Source of the DNA: Planctomycetota bacterium
Lineage (GTDB): Bacteria; Planctomycetota; UBA1135; UBA2386
Assembly: GCA_020425915.1 (NCBI GenBank)
Contig: JAGQQZ010000247.1
Coordinates: forward strand, 1 to 9,737
Direction of reading: 5' to 3'
Length of the DNA stretch: 9,737 nucleotides
Part shown: positions 1 through 6,202 of the stretch, in pieces
Layout of the letters: every line of letters begins with the position of its first letter
Numbering within the stretch: position 1 is the stretch's first letter
Translations under genes and position numbers: made by a program
Notes under the pieces: generated by a model
The model's database searches: none
What the model saw: only the letters and a program-made list of their open reading frames with translations
Told to the model about the DNA's origin: nothing

Positions 1-347
1 CCTGCATCCCGCTCGCGTTCGCTCTCGACCGTCAGCTCGATCGCATCGCGGCGGAGGGGATCGAGAACCGCTGGAAGCGTCACCTCGAGATGCAGTCGAT
101 GACGCTCGCGTGGGCCGAGCAACACGGATTCACGCCGTTCGTCGCCGATCCCGCCCACCGGTCGCCGACCGTGTCCGCGCTGACCAACGGACCGCTCGAC
201 GGCGCCGACATCGTGGCGCGCGCGAAGGCCGCCGGCTTCACGCTCGGCCGCGGCTACGGTGAACTGAAGGCGACGACGTTCCGGATCGGCCACATGGGCG
301 ATCACACCGTCGCGCGCCTGCGCGCGCTGCTCGACGCGATCGCCTGA
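1..347 (+). CDS. Class V aminotransferase, C-terminal 114 residues (5' end outside window)
   Basis: The frame is open from the window edge (first whole codon at base 3) to TGA at 345-347. The visible part matches the small C-terminal domain of PLP-dependent fold-type I, class V aminotransferases of the alanine-glyoxylate / serine-pyruvate / archaeal-type phosphoserine group. It begins in the 'PN(T)P..' helix region (CIPLAFALDRQL), contains EGIENRWKRH and a WAEQHGF segment, then RSPTVSAL, and ends with GYGELKATTFRIGHMGD followed by a final LLDAI helix. The FRIGHMG stretch is highly typical of this group. The PLP lysine and the large domain lie upstream and cannot be checked. The substrate cannot be decided; phosphoserine, serine and alanine/glyoxylate are all possible. 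The next gene starts 43 bp downstream on the same strand, with a hairpin but no T run between them. Confidence 0.85.
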   Translation, partial: CIPLAFALDRQLDRIAAEGIENRWKRHLEMQSMTLAWAEQHGFTPFVADPAHRSPTVSALTNGPLDGADIVARAKAAGFTLGRGYGELKATTFRIGHMGDHTVARLRALLDAIA

Positions 348-364
348 GCAGGATCGCGTCCAGG

Positions 365-392
365 ACGCCGGGCGCGTACACTCGCCCGGCGT
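365..392 (+). promoter_or_regulatory. 10-bp perfect hairpin covering the xer start codon
   Basis: Bases 365-374 (acgccgggcg) are perfectly complementary to 383-392 (cgcccggcgt), with the 8-base loop cgtacact between them. The 3' arm includes the first two bases of the proposed GTG start at 391. No T run follows, so this is a poor intrinsic terminator. In RNA read through from the aminotransferase gene it would hide the xer start. A function as a translational block, or as a weak end for the upstream transcript, is inference. Confidence 0.5.
377..382 (+). promoter_or_regulatory. Possible -10 element for a leaderless xer transcript
   Basis: The hexamer TACACT (4 of 6 matches to TATAAT, fitting TANNNT) lies 8 bases before the GTG at 391. 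Transcription from it would begin at or next to the start codon. No good -35 hexamer is seen 16-18 bases upstream, and the gene has no Shine-Dalgarno sequence. The element also forms the loop of the hairpin at 365-392, so it may be a chance match. Confidence 0.3.
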
Positions 393-1296
393 GCACCCGT
401 TCGGCGCGTCCCTCGATCCGTTCTGCCGCCATCTCCGCGACGTGCGGCAGATGTCGCCGAACACGTTGCGCGCCTACCGCGCCGATCTCGAGGACTTCCT
501 CGCGTGGTTGCCGGAGGCGTCGGCCGCGCCGTCGCGCCTCGATCTCCGGCGCTTCCTCGTCGAACTCGAACAGCGCGGGCTGAAGCCCTCGTCGATCCAG
601 CGGAAGCTGGCCGCGATCCGTTCGTACCACCGCTACCTGCGCGAGTTCGAGGGGCTCGCCGAGGACCCGAGCAAGCTCGTCCGGGGCCCGCGGCTGCCCA
701 AGCGGATACCGAAGTTCCTGACCGAACGCGAGGTCGACACGCTGCTGTCGACCCCGTTGCCGGACGACTTCTTCGGGAATAGGGACCGCGCTGTCCTCGA
801 GTTCCTCTACTCGACCGGCTGCCGGGTCAGCGAGGCCACCGGCGTGCGGCTCTCACAGCTGGACCTCGACGAGGGCTCGGTCCTCGTGACCGGCAAGGGC
901 AAGAAGCAACGGATGTGCCTACTCGGTGGACCCGCGCGCGACGCGATCAGCCGTTACCTCGCTTCCAGATCGGCGAAGCTGCGCGAGCGCTCGATGCCCG
1001 ATCCCGGCTACCTGTTCCTCAACCGCCTCGGGCGGCCGCTGTCGGCGCGTTGGATGTTCGAACTCGTCCTGCAGCGCGCCCGCGCCGCCGGGATCCCGGC
1101 GCGCCTCACGCCGCACGGGCTGCGCCATTCGTTCGCGACCCACATGCTCGAGCGCGGTGCGGACCTGCGCACGCTGCAGGAGATGCTCGGCCACGAGAAC
1201 CTGGTGACGACCGAGATCTACACCCACGTCTCGATGCGGCAACTGCGCGAGGTCTACGACCGAGCACACCCGCACGCGGCAACGTCAGCCGAGTAA
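391..1296 (+). CDS. xerC: XerC/XerD-type tyrosine site-specific recombinase
   Basis: A 301-residue protein, the usual length of Xer recombinases, which with a partner resolve chromosome dimers at dif during cell division. Residues 6-90 form the N-terminal core-binding domain (SPNTLRAYRADLEDFLAWL; RKLAAIRSYHRYL). Residues 105-290 form the catalytic domain. All six catalytic residues are visible: R145 (STGCRVSE), K169 (VTGKGKK), H242 and R245 (PHGLRHSFATH), H268 (LGHENL) and the nucleophile Y277 (TEIYTHVS). The GTG at 391 is chosen because it leaves about 20 residues before the S..T motif, as in other Xer proteins; the next ATG (451) would remove the first helix. There is no Shine-Dalgarno sequence. 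Its 3' end overlaps the convergent NUDIX gene by 12 bp. XerC is favoured over XerD only by general style. A mobile-element integrase is less likely, since the length and motifs are the housekeeping type and no element surrounds it. Confidence 0.9.
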   Translation: MHPFGASLDPFCRHLRDVRQMSPNTLRAYRADLEDFLAWLPEASAAPSRLDLRRFLVELEQRGLKPSSIQRKLAAIRSYHRYLREFEGLAEDPSKLVRGPRLPKRIPKFLTEREVDTLLSTPLPDDFFGNRDRAVLEFLYSTGCRVSEATGVRLSQLDLDEGSVLVTGKGKKQRMCLLGGPARDAISRYLASRSAKLRERSMPDPGYLFLNRLGRPLSARWMFELVLQRARAAGIPARLTPHGLRHSFATHMLERGADLRTLQEMLGHENLVTTEIYTHVSMRQLREVYDRAHPHAATSAE

Positions 1297-1839
1297 CAGT
1301 CGACGCGCGCGTTCGGCCATCCGACCGACGCTCTCGTCACCGTCCGGCAGCTCGTCCCACGCGAACCATCGCAGCTCCAGCGACTCGTCGCTGATCTCGA
1401 GCCGCTGACCGGCACAGGCGACGAACAGGAACCGGAAGTCGTGGTGCTCGTGCTCGGGCTCGCCGCGCCGCGCAGGGATCGCGTGGACGTCGATGTCGAG
1501 CGTGAGCACGCCGTCACCACAATCGCGCAGCTCGAAGTCGTCCATTCCCGATTCCTCGCGCGCCTCGGTCAACGCGACCCGACGCGGATCGGGCTCGCCG
1601 TCCGCATGTCCACCGAGCTGCAACCAGCGGCCGAGCTTGCGATGGTGCGTCAGCAGGCAGCGCTCGAGGTCGGCGGACACGATCCACGCCGACGCCGTGA
1701 CGTGTCCGGGTTCGCACGCGCGCTCGAGGCAGTCCGCTCGCGACTCGACCAGGTGCCCGATGCGATCGGCGGTGGCACCGTCCTCCGGCCAGCGCTCCCG
1801 ATGTGCGGCGAGCATCCGCCGAACCAGGTCACGGTGCAT
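1285..1839 (-). CDS. NUDIX hydrolase, substrate unknown
   Basis: A 184-residue protein of the family that splits nucleoside diphosphates linked to another moiety, using Mg2+ held by a Glu-rich helix. The Nudix box spans residues 77-99, starting GHADGEP and ending TEAREESGM. The metal-binding core E95/E96 and the closing G98 are present. Compared with the consensus GX5EX7REUXEEXGU, the Glu at box position 7 is P83 and the Arg at position 15 is T91. The preceding KLGRWLQLGGH stretch is typical of a common bacterial subgroup of unassigned substrate. Residues 1-45 are a helical N-terminal extension. Start ATG at 1837-1839 lies 11 bp inside the end of the upstream transporter gene and has a GGAGG six bases before it, so it is probably translated with that gene. 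The stop overlaps the convergent xer gene. Confidence 0.87.
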   Translation of the reverse strand: MHRDLVRRMLAAHRERWPEDGATADRIGHLVESRADCLERACEPGHVTASAWIVSADLERCLLTHHRKLGRWLQLGGHADGEPDPRRVALTEAREESGMDDFELRDCGDGVLTLDIDVHAIPARRGEPEHEHHDFRFLFVACAGQRLEISDESLELRWFAWDELPDGDESVGRMAERARRLLLG

Positions 1840-3136
1840 CGGCGGCCTCCGCTCGCTCGATCCCGCGCTGTTCGTCGACGCCCAGCACGAGGACGAAGCC
1901 GATCACGAACAGGACGAGGATCGGCAGGAATGCCACGCGCTGGTCCTCGACGTGCGGACGGATCAGCGCGAACAGTCCCGGCCCGATCCACACGGTCGCC
2001 TTCCCCGACAGTGCGAAGAACCCGTAGAACTCCGCCGAACGCGACGGCGCGATCATCCGCGACAGCATCGTTCGACTCGCGGACTGGTTCGGCCCCATGC
2101 CGATCCCGATCATCGTCGCGGCGATCCAGAACGCCGCGACCGTCGGCTTCGCGAACGCGAGGATCGCGCCACCGGTCAGCAGCACGAGGCTGAGGATCAC
2201 GACCTTGCGCGCGCCGACCCGATCGTCGAGGAACCCGAAACCGAACGCACCGAGTCCGGCGGCGACGTTGAGCCAGATCGCGACCTGGATCGTCTGGCCG
2301 GAGTCCATGCCGAGGGTCTCGCCCATGAACAGCGCGGCGAGTCCGATGATCGCCATGAGCGCGTCGTTGTAGAACAACCGCGCGACGAACAGACGCAACA
2401 GGTCGGGGTACTCCCGCAGATGGGAAACGGTGCGCAGCACCGCGCGCACGCCGCCGTGTCCTGGCCGCTTCTCCGGCGGAGGCTCGTGCACGAACAGGAA
2501 CATCGGCAGCGAGAACACGAGGAACCAACCCGCGACCAGCAGGCACGTCGCCCGCACGTTGACGTGGTCCTCGGTCGGGAGCCACGGGCCGAACCCGTCG
2601 ACGCCGACGAACCCGAGCGCGATCACCAAGCAGAGCAGGCCACCGACGTAGCCGAGCGCCCAGCCGTAGCCGCTGAGGCGACCGACCGTGTGCTTGTCAC
2701 CGAGGTGCGGGAGGAACGCGTTGTAGAACACGAACGTGACCTCGGCCGCGACGTTCGAAACGATGACGATCGCGAACGCGGACCAGATCGCGAGGCCAGA
2801 CCCCGGCGTGCTCGGAAAGAACAGCAGCGCCGACCCGCCGACCGCGATGAGTGTCGTCACGACCAGGAAGCGTCGTCGCCATCCCCGTCGGTCCGCGATC
2901 GAACCGAGCACCGGCGAGACCACCGCCATCGCGATCCCGGCGATCGCCAGCGACCACCCCCACAGCGCCTCGCCGAAACCGTCACCCTCGACACCGCCGT
3001 AGTCGCCGACCAGCACTTTGTCGAAGAACGTCACATAGACGAACGTGATGATGATCGTGCTGAACGCACTGCTCGCGAAGTCGAACAGGCACCAACTGAA
3101 GCGCTGGCCTCGCGTGGACGGTGGATTCGCTCCCAT
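1829..3136 (-). CDS. MFS transporter, UMF1 (Atg22-like) family
   Basis: A 435-residue integral membrane protein with about 12 hydrophobic segments, the size expected for the major facilitator superfamily. The N-terminus FSWCLFDFASSAFSTIII is characteristic of the UMF1 family, which is related to fungal vacuolar effluxer Atg22. The MFS loop motif between helices 2 and 3 is GSIADRRGWRRRF (78-90), and its second-half counterpart is GFLDDRVGARK (301-311). A family-typical stretch follows: GPNQSASRTMLSRMIAP (348-364), then AEFYGFFALSGKATVWIGP (368-386). The central loop (216-245) is cytoplasmic and basic. Transported substrates of bacterial members are largely unknown, so none is proposed. It follows the radical SAM gene after 90 bp and overlaps the NUDIX gene by 11 bp. 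Start ATG at 3134-3136 has no Shine-Dalgarno sequence. Confidence 0.88.
   Translation of the reverse strand: MGANPPSTRGQRFSWCLFDFASSAFSTIIITFVYVTFFDKVLVGDYGGVEGDGFGEALWGWSLAIAGIAMAVVSPVLGSIADRRGWRRRFLVVTTLIAVGGSALLFFPSTPGSGLAIWSAFAIVIVSNVAAEVTFVFYNAFLPHLGDKHTVGRLSGYGWALGYVGGLLCLVIALGFVGVDGFGPWLPTEDHVNVRATCLLVAGWFLVFSLPMFLFVHEPPPEKRPGHGGVRAVLRTVSHLREYPDLLRLFVARLFYNDALMAIIGLAALFMGETLGMDSGQTIQVAIWLNVAAGLGAFGFGFLDDRVGARKVVILSLVLLTGGAILAFAKPTVAAFWIAATMIGIGMGPNQSASRTMLSRMIAPSRSAEFYGFFALSGKATVWIGPGLFALIRPHVEDQRVAFLPILVLFVIGFVLVLGVDEQRGIERAEAADAP
1846..1850 (-). promoter_or_regulatory. Ribosome binding site GGAGG of the NUDIX gene
   Basis: The - strand reads GGAGG, then six bases (CCGCCG), then the ATG at 1839. 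The site lies inside the 3' end of the transporter gene. It fixes the NUDIX start and shows that this internal gene uses a strong Shine-Dalgarno signal. Confidence 0.7.
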
Positions 3137-3147
3137 CGGCGAGGGGG

Positions 3148-3153
3148 ATTATG
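3148..3153 (-). promoter_or_regulatory. Possible -10 element close to the transporter start
   Basis: The - strand reads CATAAT (5 of 6 matches to TATAAT) 11 bases before the ATG at 3136. It is one of very few AT-rich hexamers here. A transcript from it would have only a few leader bases. No convincing -35 hexamer is seen at the right distance. If real, the transporter and NUDIX genes have a promoter separate from the radical SAM gene. Confidence 0.35.
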
Positions 3154-3176
3154 GCGCCGGTACGGAGCCTCGCACA

Positions 3177-3193
3177 GATTCGCGGAGCGAATC
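3177..3193 (-). repeat. 7-bp inverted repeat between radical SAM and transporter genes
   Basis: gattcgc at 3177-3183 is complementary to gcgaatc at 3187-3193 with a 3-base loop. On the - strand it lies 34 bases past the radical SAM stop and is not followed by a T run, so it is at most a weak terminator or RNA-stability hairpin. It could also be a protein-binding palindrome. Nothing distinguishes these. Confidence 0.3.
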
Positions 3194-3226
3194 GGTCGCG
3201 ACGGCGCGGGGCTGCTTGCCGACGAT

Positions 3227-4831
3227 CTAGGAGTGCACGGTCGCGCGGCCCGATTCGGGTGCGGTGCTCGCCTCGATCGTGGTGCTCTGCTCGATCGACT
3301 GGTTCTTGCCGGAGCGGCGTCCGGTGAACGTGTCGACGATGATCTCCGACAGAATGATCTCGATCGTCGTCATCGGCCGGCGCTTCGCGATCCGGTACGC
3401 AAGCACGGCGACGCGCCACGGCCGGAACAGGAACTGCAGGGCGTAGAACCACATCACCAGCCCGTAGAGCAGATACGGCATCTGCCGGTCACTGATGTGC
3501 TGCGACCACGACTGCACGTTCGGGTTGTTGCCGACGTTCATCGACAAGAAGCTGAGGTACTCGTCGTCCCGCTTGATCTTGCCTTCCTTGACGAGACGGC
3601 GGAACAGCTCGCTACCCGGGTACGGCACGAACGCGAACGAACCGATGTCGTGCACACCGATGAACGCGAGCTTGGCGGCGAACTTGAAGTTCTCCCAGAC
3701 CTCGTACTTCGTCTGGTCCGGCAGCCCGGTCAGGATGTGCGCGCGGGTCAACATGCCGGCCTTCACCGACGCGCGCATCGACGGGACCATCTTCTCGAGC
3801 TTGGCCGACTTCTTGATCCGCTTGAGCGTCGTCTCCGAACCGCTCTCCGGCGCGTAGTTGATCTTCAGGCAGCCGCTCGCGCGCAGCGCCTGCAGCACTT
3901 CGGGCGTCAACGCCTCCGAGCGGGTCCCCGAGGGGAGCGCCCAGGTCAGCCCGAGGTCTTCCTCGATCAACCGACGGCAGAACTCGAGCGTCCAGTCCTT
4001 CCGGATGATCGCCGTCAGGTCGTAGAAGTCGAAGTGCTCGATCTGATAGCGCTCGATGTAGAACTTGAGCTCCGCGATCACGTCCTCGACGTCACGCGCG
4101 ACCCATCGACGAGTCCACATGGACGGGTTCGAACAGAACGTGCACTCGTACGGGCAGCCGCGCGACGCCATCATCGGCATCGAACGCTTGCCCTGGCAGC
4201 CGTAGCCGAGGCCGCGGCTCAGGTAGGCCTCGAGCGGCATCTCCTCCCAGCTCGGCCAGGCCAGCTCGGAGATCTCACGGATCCGACCGCGGTCGGCGCC
4301 GCGCTGCAGTTGACCGAACTCGTCGACGTACGCGGTGCCCGGAATGCCGTAGAGACTCTTGCCGTTGTCGAGTGCGTCGGCGATCTCGATGATCGTGTTC
4401 TCGCCCTCGCCCAGCGCGACGAGCGACAGCTCCGGGCAGTCCTTGAACGCCTGCTCTGTGTCGGCGGTGATGTGTTCGCCGCCCGCGATGACGGGCACGT
4501 TCGGGAAGCGCTTGTGGACCTCGCGAATCACTTCGCGACTGTAGATCCACTCGTTCGAGAACATGCAGCTGACGGCGATCAGGTCGACGTCCTCCGGGAC
4601 GCGCTGCGCGATCTCGTACTTGTCGAGTCCGTTGATCAACAGGTCGTCGTAGCCGAACGAACGGAAGCACTGCGGCTTCTCGCCGAACGCGTCGATGCAC
4701 GTGACTTGATGCCCTTCGCGTTTCAACGTCCCCGCGAGGTACGCGACACCCAGCGGCGGCGTGCCGTGGTTTGCGAGTCGTGCCGACTTCGGCAGCACGA
4801 ACGGAGGGCGAATGAGCAAGACGCGGAGCAT
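3227..4831 (-). CDS. B12-binding-domain radical SAM enzyme, function unknown
   Basis: A 534-residue protein. Residues 1-165 form a cobalamin-binding Rossmann domain (MLRVLLIRPPF start, GTPPLGVAYLAGTLKREGH, then VPVIAGGEH and a GEGENTI segment). The classic DxHxxG motif is absent (CIDAFGEKP instead), as is common in BchE/HpnJ-like relatives. Residues 215-440 form the radical SAM barrel; the 4Fe-4S motif is CxxxCxxC at C226, C230, C233 (SRGCPYECTFCS). Later strands include INYAPESGSE (325-334) and THE glycine-rich GLPDQT region (369-374). Residues 452-482 are strongly hydrophobic with aromatic and basic residues (YLLYGLVMWFYALQFLF), suggesting membrane contact and possibly a lipid or membrane-bound substrate. 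Residues 505-534 are a polar Ser/Thr tail. It first in a - strand set with the transporter and NUDIX genes. Methyl transfer or another radical rearrangement is possible; the substrate is not identifiable. Confidence 0.88.
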   Translation of the reverse strand: MLRVLLIRPPFVLPKSARLANHGTPPLGVAYLAGTLKREGHQVTCIDAFGEKPQCFRSFGYDDLLINGLDKYEIAQRVPEDVDLIAVSCMFSNEWIYSREVIREVHKRFPNVPVIAGGEHITADTEQAFKDCPELSLVALGEGENTIIEIADALDNGKSLYGIPGTAYVDEFGQLQRGADRGRIREISELAWPSWEEMPLEAYLSRGLGYGCQGKRSMPMMASRGCPYECTFCSNPSMWTRRWVARDVEDVIAELKFYIERYQIEHFDFYDLTAIIRKDWTLEFCRRLIEEDLGLTWALPSGTRSEALTPEVLQALRASGCLKINYAPESGSETTLKRIKKSAKLEKMVPSMRASVKAGMLTRAHILTGLPDQTKYEVWENFKFAAKLAFIGVHDIGSFAFVPYPGSELFRRLVKEGKIKRDDEYLSFLSMNVGNNPNVQSWSQHISDRQMPYLLYGLVMWFYALQFLFRPWRVAVLAYRIAKRRPMTTIEIILSEIIVDTFTGRRSGKNQSIEQSTTIEASTAPESGRATVHS

Positions 4832-4837
4832 GTCGGA

Positions 4838-4843
4838 AGCTTA
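4838..4843 (-). promoter_or_regulatory. Possible -10 element for a leaderless radical SAM transcript
   Basis: The - strand reads TAAGCT (fits TANNNT), then six bases TCCGAC, then the ATG at 4831. This is the spacing of leaderless genes in several bacterial phyla. A GAGG lies 12 bases before the ATG, rather far for a Shine-Dalgarno interaction. No good -35 hexamer is visible. Confidence 0.3.
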
Positions 4844-5016
4844 CCTCATCCCACGATCCCCGGCAGAACACCGAAACGGCCGTACCATCGCGAGACAACC
4901 GGTCCCACGGGGGCATTCGGTCCAGCGTGCAGCCACGGTAAAGTCGGTTCCCTGCGGCCGTTGGCACCGTGCCGTCGGTCCCACCGAGGCGAGCGGACCA
5001 GCTCCGTGAAAGTACG
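4844..5016. other. Intergenic region between the radical SAM gene and the tRNA terminator
   Basis: This 173-base stretch holds no plausible gene on either strand. It is expected to carry the promoter of the radical SAM gene, but no convincing -35/-10 pair was found. The short sequence GTGGGACCG occurs twice on the - strand (near 4980 and near 4900); this is too short to interpret. Confidence 0.5.
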
Positions 5017-5051
5017 AAAAAACGCGCGCGTCGGGCGAGCCGACGCGCGCG
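5017..5051 (-). terminator. Rho-independent terminator of tRNA-Glu
   Basis: On the - strand a 12-bp perfect stem (CGCGCGCGTCGG at 5051-5040 with its complement at 5034-5023) encloses a 5-base loop and is followed directly by six T residues (5022-5017). It begins three bases after the encoded CCA of the tRNA. The combination of a pure GC stem and a T run is textbook for an intrinsic terminator. Transcripts of scpB that run through the tRNA would also stop here. Confidence 0.93.
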
Positions 5052-5053
5052 GT

Positions 5054-5131
5054 TGGTATCCCGTAGGGGATTCGAACCCCTGTTGCCAGAATGAAAATCT
5101 GGAGTCCTAGGCCAGGCTAGACGAACGGGAC
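5054..5131 (-). tRNA. tRNA-Glu (anticodon UUC)
   Basis: A full cloverleaf of 78 bases, including encoded CCA (5056-5054). The acceptor stem is GTCCCGT with ACGGGAT, then A73. The D arm GTCT...GGAC encloses an 11-base loop (AGCCTGGCCTA), two longer than in E. coli tRNA-Glu. The anticodon stem CCAGA/TCTGG holds the loop TTTTCAT; the anticodon TTC is at 5095-5093. The T arm is AGGGG-TTCGAAT-CCCCT. The body resembles known bacterial and archaeal tRNA-Glu closely. The first acceptor pair is G1:U72, a wobble, where E. coli has G:C. It has its own promoter and terminator, so it is a single-gene unit. Glutamyl-tRNA serves translation and, in many bacteria, tetrapyrrole synthesis through glutamyl-tRNA reductase. 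Confidence 0.96.
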
Positions 5132-5172
5132 TTGGACGCTCACGAGCTCCGGAGGCACCCGTGGGGCCGAGA

Positions 5173-5200
5173 ATATTAGAGAGCGCGCGGCCGGAGTCAA
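5173..5200 (-). promoter_or_regulatory. Sigma70-like promoter of tRNA-Glu
   Basis: The - strand has TTGACT at 5200-5195 (5 of 6 to TTGACA), a 16-base GC-rich spacer, and TAATAT at 5178-5173 (4 of 6 to TATAAT). It lies just past the scpB stop, so transcription would begin about 35 bases before the tRNA 5' end at 5131. The bases after the -10 are TCTCGGCCCC, a GC-rich discriminator of the kind linked to growth-rate (stringent) control of stable RNA genes. Confidence 0.75.
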
Positions 5201-5202
5201 CA

Positions 5203-6147
5203 CTAACCGAGCGACTTGAACTCCTGAATGCTCGGCAGTTCCTTGAGCGAGCCGAGGCCGAATCGCTCGAGGAAGATCTGGGTCGTGCCGTACTGCAGCG
5301 GGCGGCCGGGGACGTCCGCGCGACCGGTCACCTTGACCAGCTTGCTCTCGAGCAGGCTCCGCAGCATCGGGCCGGCCTTGACGCCTCGGATCGACTCGAT
5401 CTCGGCGCGGATCACCGGCTGACGGTACGCGATCACGGCCAACGTCTCGAGCGCCGCCGGGGACAGCTGCGCGGCCTTCTTGAGGCTCTTGAGACGCTCC
5501 AGATAGGGGTAGACGACGGGCCGCGTCAGGACGCGGACCTTGTCACCGGAAAGCGTGAGTTCGATCGGCAGGCCGTGGTCGTCGAGCAGCCCGGTCAGCA
5601 CGTCGAGCGCTTGCTTGACGAGCTTCTGGGTCGAACCCGTGACCTCGGCGAGGCGCATCACCGTCACGCCGTCGCGCTGCGACAGCAACAGCGCGAGCGA
5701 CACGCGCGCGAGTTCGTCGACATCCGTCAGGGCGACGAACTCTTCGTCGTCCTGAAGTTCCGGCGCCGTCGGCTCGGCCGCGGACTCGAGGTCCGGATCC
5801 TCGTCCGGTTCGTCGGCATCCGGTTCCTCGTCGGGCTCGAGCATTTCGCCAGCCGCGTCGATCGCGTCGATCTCGTCGATCTCGTCGGGTGTCGGGCGGT
5901 CCGCGACCGGCAGGTCCACGGGCAGCTCGAGGTTTCGGTCGTCGGCGCGCTCCGGTTCCACGACCGCAGTATCGGGCTTGAGCCGCTCGATGCGGAGGGG
6001 CTCCGGCTGCCGGAGCGGTTCCATGCGTGCGAGCGGCGCCTCGTCGACGATCCGCGATTCGTCGACGACGACTTCCGATGGTCCCTTCGCTCCACGATTT
6101 GCGGGCGAGCGGACCTCTTGGTCCGGTTCCCGGGAAATGTCGTCCAT
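5203..6147 (-). CDS. scpB: ScpB, SMC-ScpAB condensin subunit, with long acidic N-terminal extension
   Basis: A 314-residue protein. Residues 145-305 match ScpB, the dimeric winged-helix subunit that binds ScpA and, with Smc, compacts and segregates chromosomes. Signature stretches are SPAALETLAVIAYRQPV (229-245), IRGVKAGPMLRSLL (253-266) and the closing GRADVPGRPLQYGTT (275-289) with FLERFGLGSLKELP. ScpB is usually about 180-250 residues; the extra length here is residues 1-140, predicted disordered and rich in Asp, Glu and Pro, with runs such as EIDEIDAID and DEEPDADEPDEDPD. The ATG at 6145-6147 is the only good start upstream, though it lacks a Shine-Dalgarno sequence. It follows the lipoprotein gene after 55 bp and is probably co-transcribed. 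scpA, often its upstream neighbour, is not in the window. Confidence 0.92.
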   Translation of the reverse strand: MDDISREPDQEVRSPANRGAKGPSEVVVDESRIVDEAPLARMEPLRQPEPLRIERLKPDTAVVEPERADDRNLELPVDLPVADRPTPDEIDEIDAIDAAGEMLEPDEEPDADEPDEDPDLESAAEPTAPELQDDEEFVALTDVDELARVSLALLLSQRDGVTVMRLAEVTGSTQKLVKQALDVLTGLLDDHGLPIELTLSGDKVRVLTRPVVYPYLERLKSLKKAAQLSPAALETLAVIAYRQPVIRAEIESIRGVKAGPMLRSLLESKLVKVTGRADVPGRPLQYGTTQIFLERFGLGSLKELPSIQEFKSLG

Positions 6148-6202
6148 GGACGCAAGTTTTTAGCGGGAAGCCGGTTCCGGCGCTACAGCGAAGTTCAGCG
6201 GG

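Noticed and set aside
915..1394. Alternative + and - strand frames inside the xer gene
   Set aside because: They have Arg/Pro/Ala-rich shadow composition and no motif, whereas the xer frame shows all six catalytic residues.
1493..5110. A 1,205-codon open frame on the + strand, antisense to the NUDIX, transporter and radical SAM genes
   Set aside because: Its product is dominated by Arg, Asp, His, Glu and Gln with no recognisable domain, and it covers three unrelated real genes plus the tRNA. Long antisense frames are expected opposite GC-rich genes with strong third-position G/C bias.
391..5131. Genomic island with the tyrosine recombinase as integrase and tRNA-Glu as attachment site
   Set aside because: No copy of the tRNA 3' end was found elsewhere in the window, the recombinase looks like housekeeping XerC/D, and the genes between are not phage or plasmid types.
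6148..6202. Terminator or promoter between the lipoprotein gene and scpB
   Set aside because: Only very short inverted repeats with tight loops are seen (such as GCCGG-AA-CCGGC on the - strand), with no T run after them, and there is no credible -35/-10 pair; TAAAAA near the scpB start is not enough.
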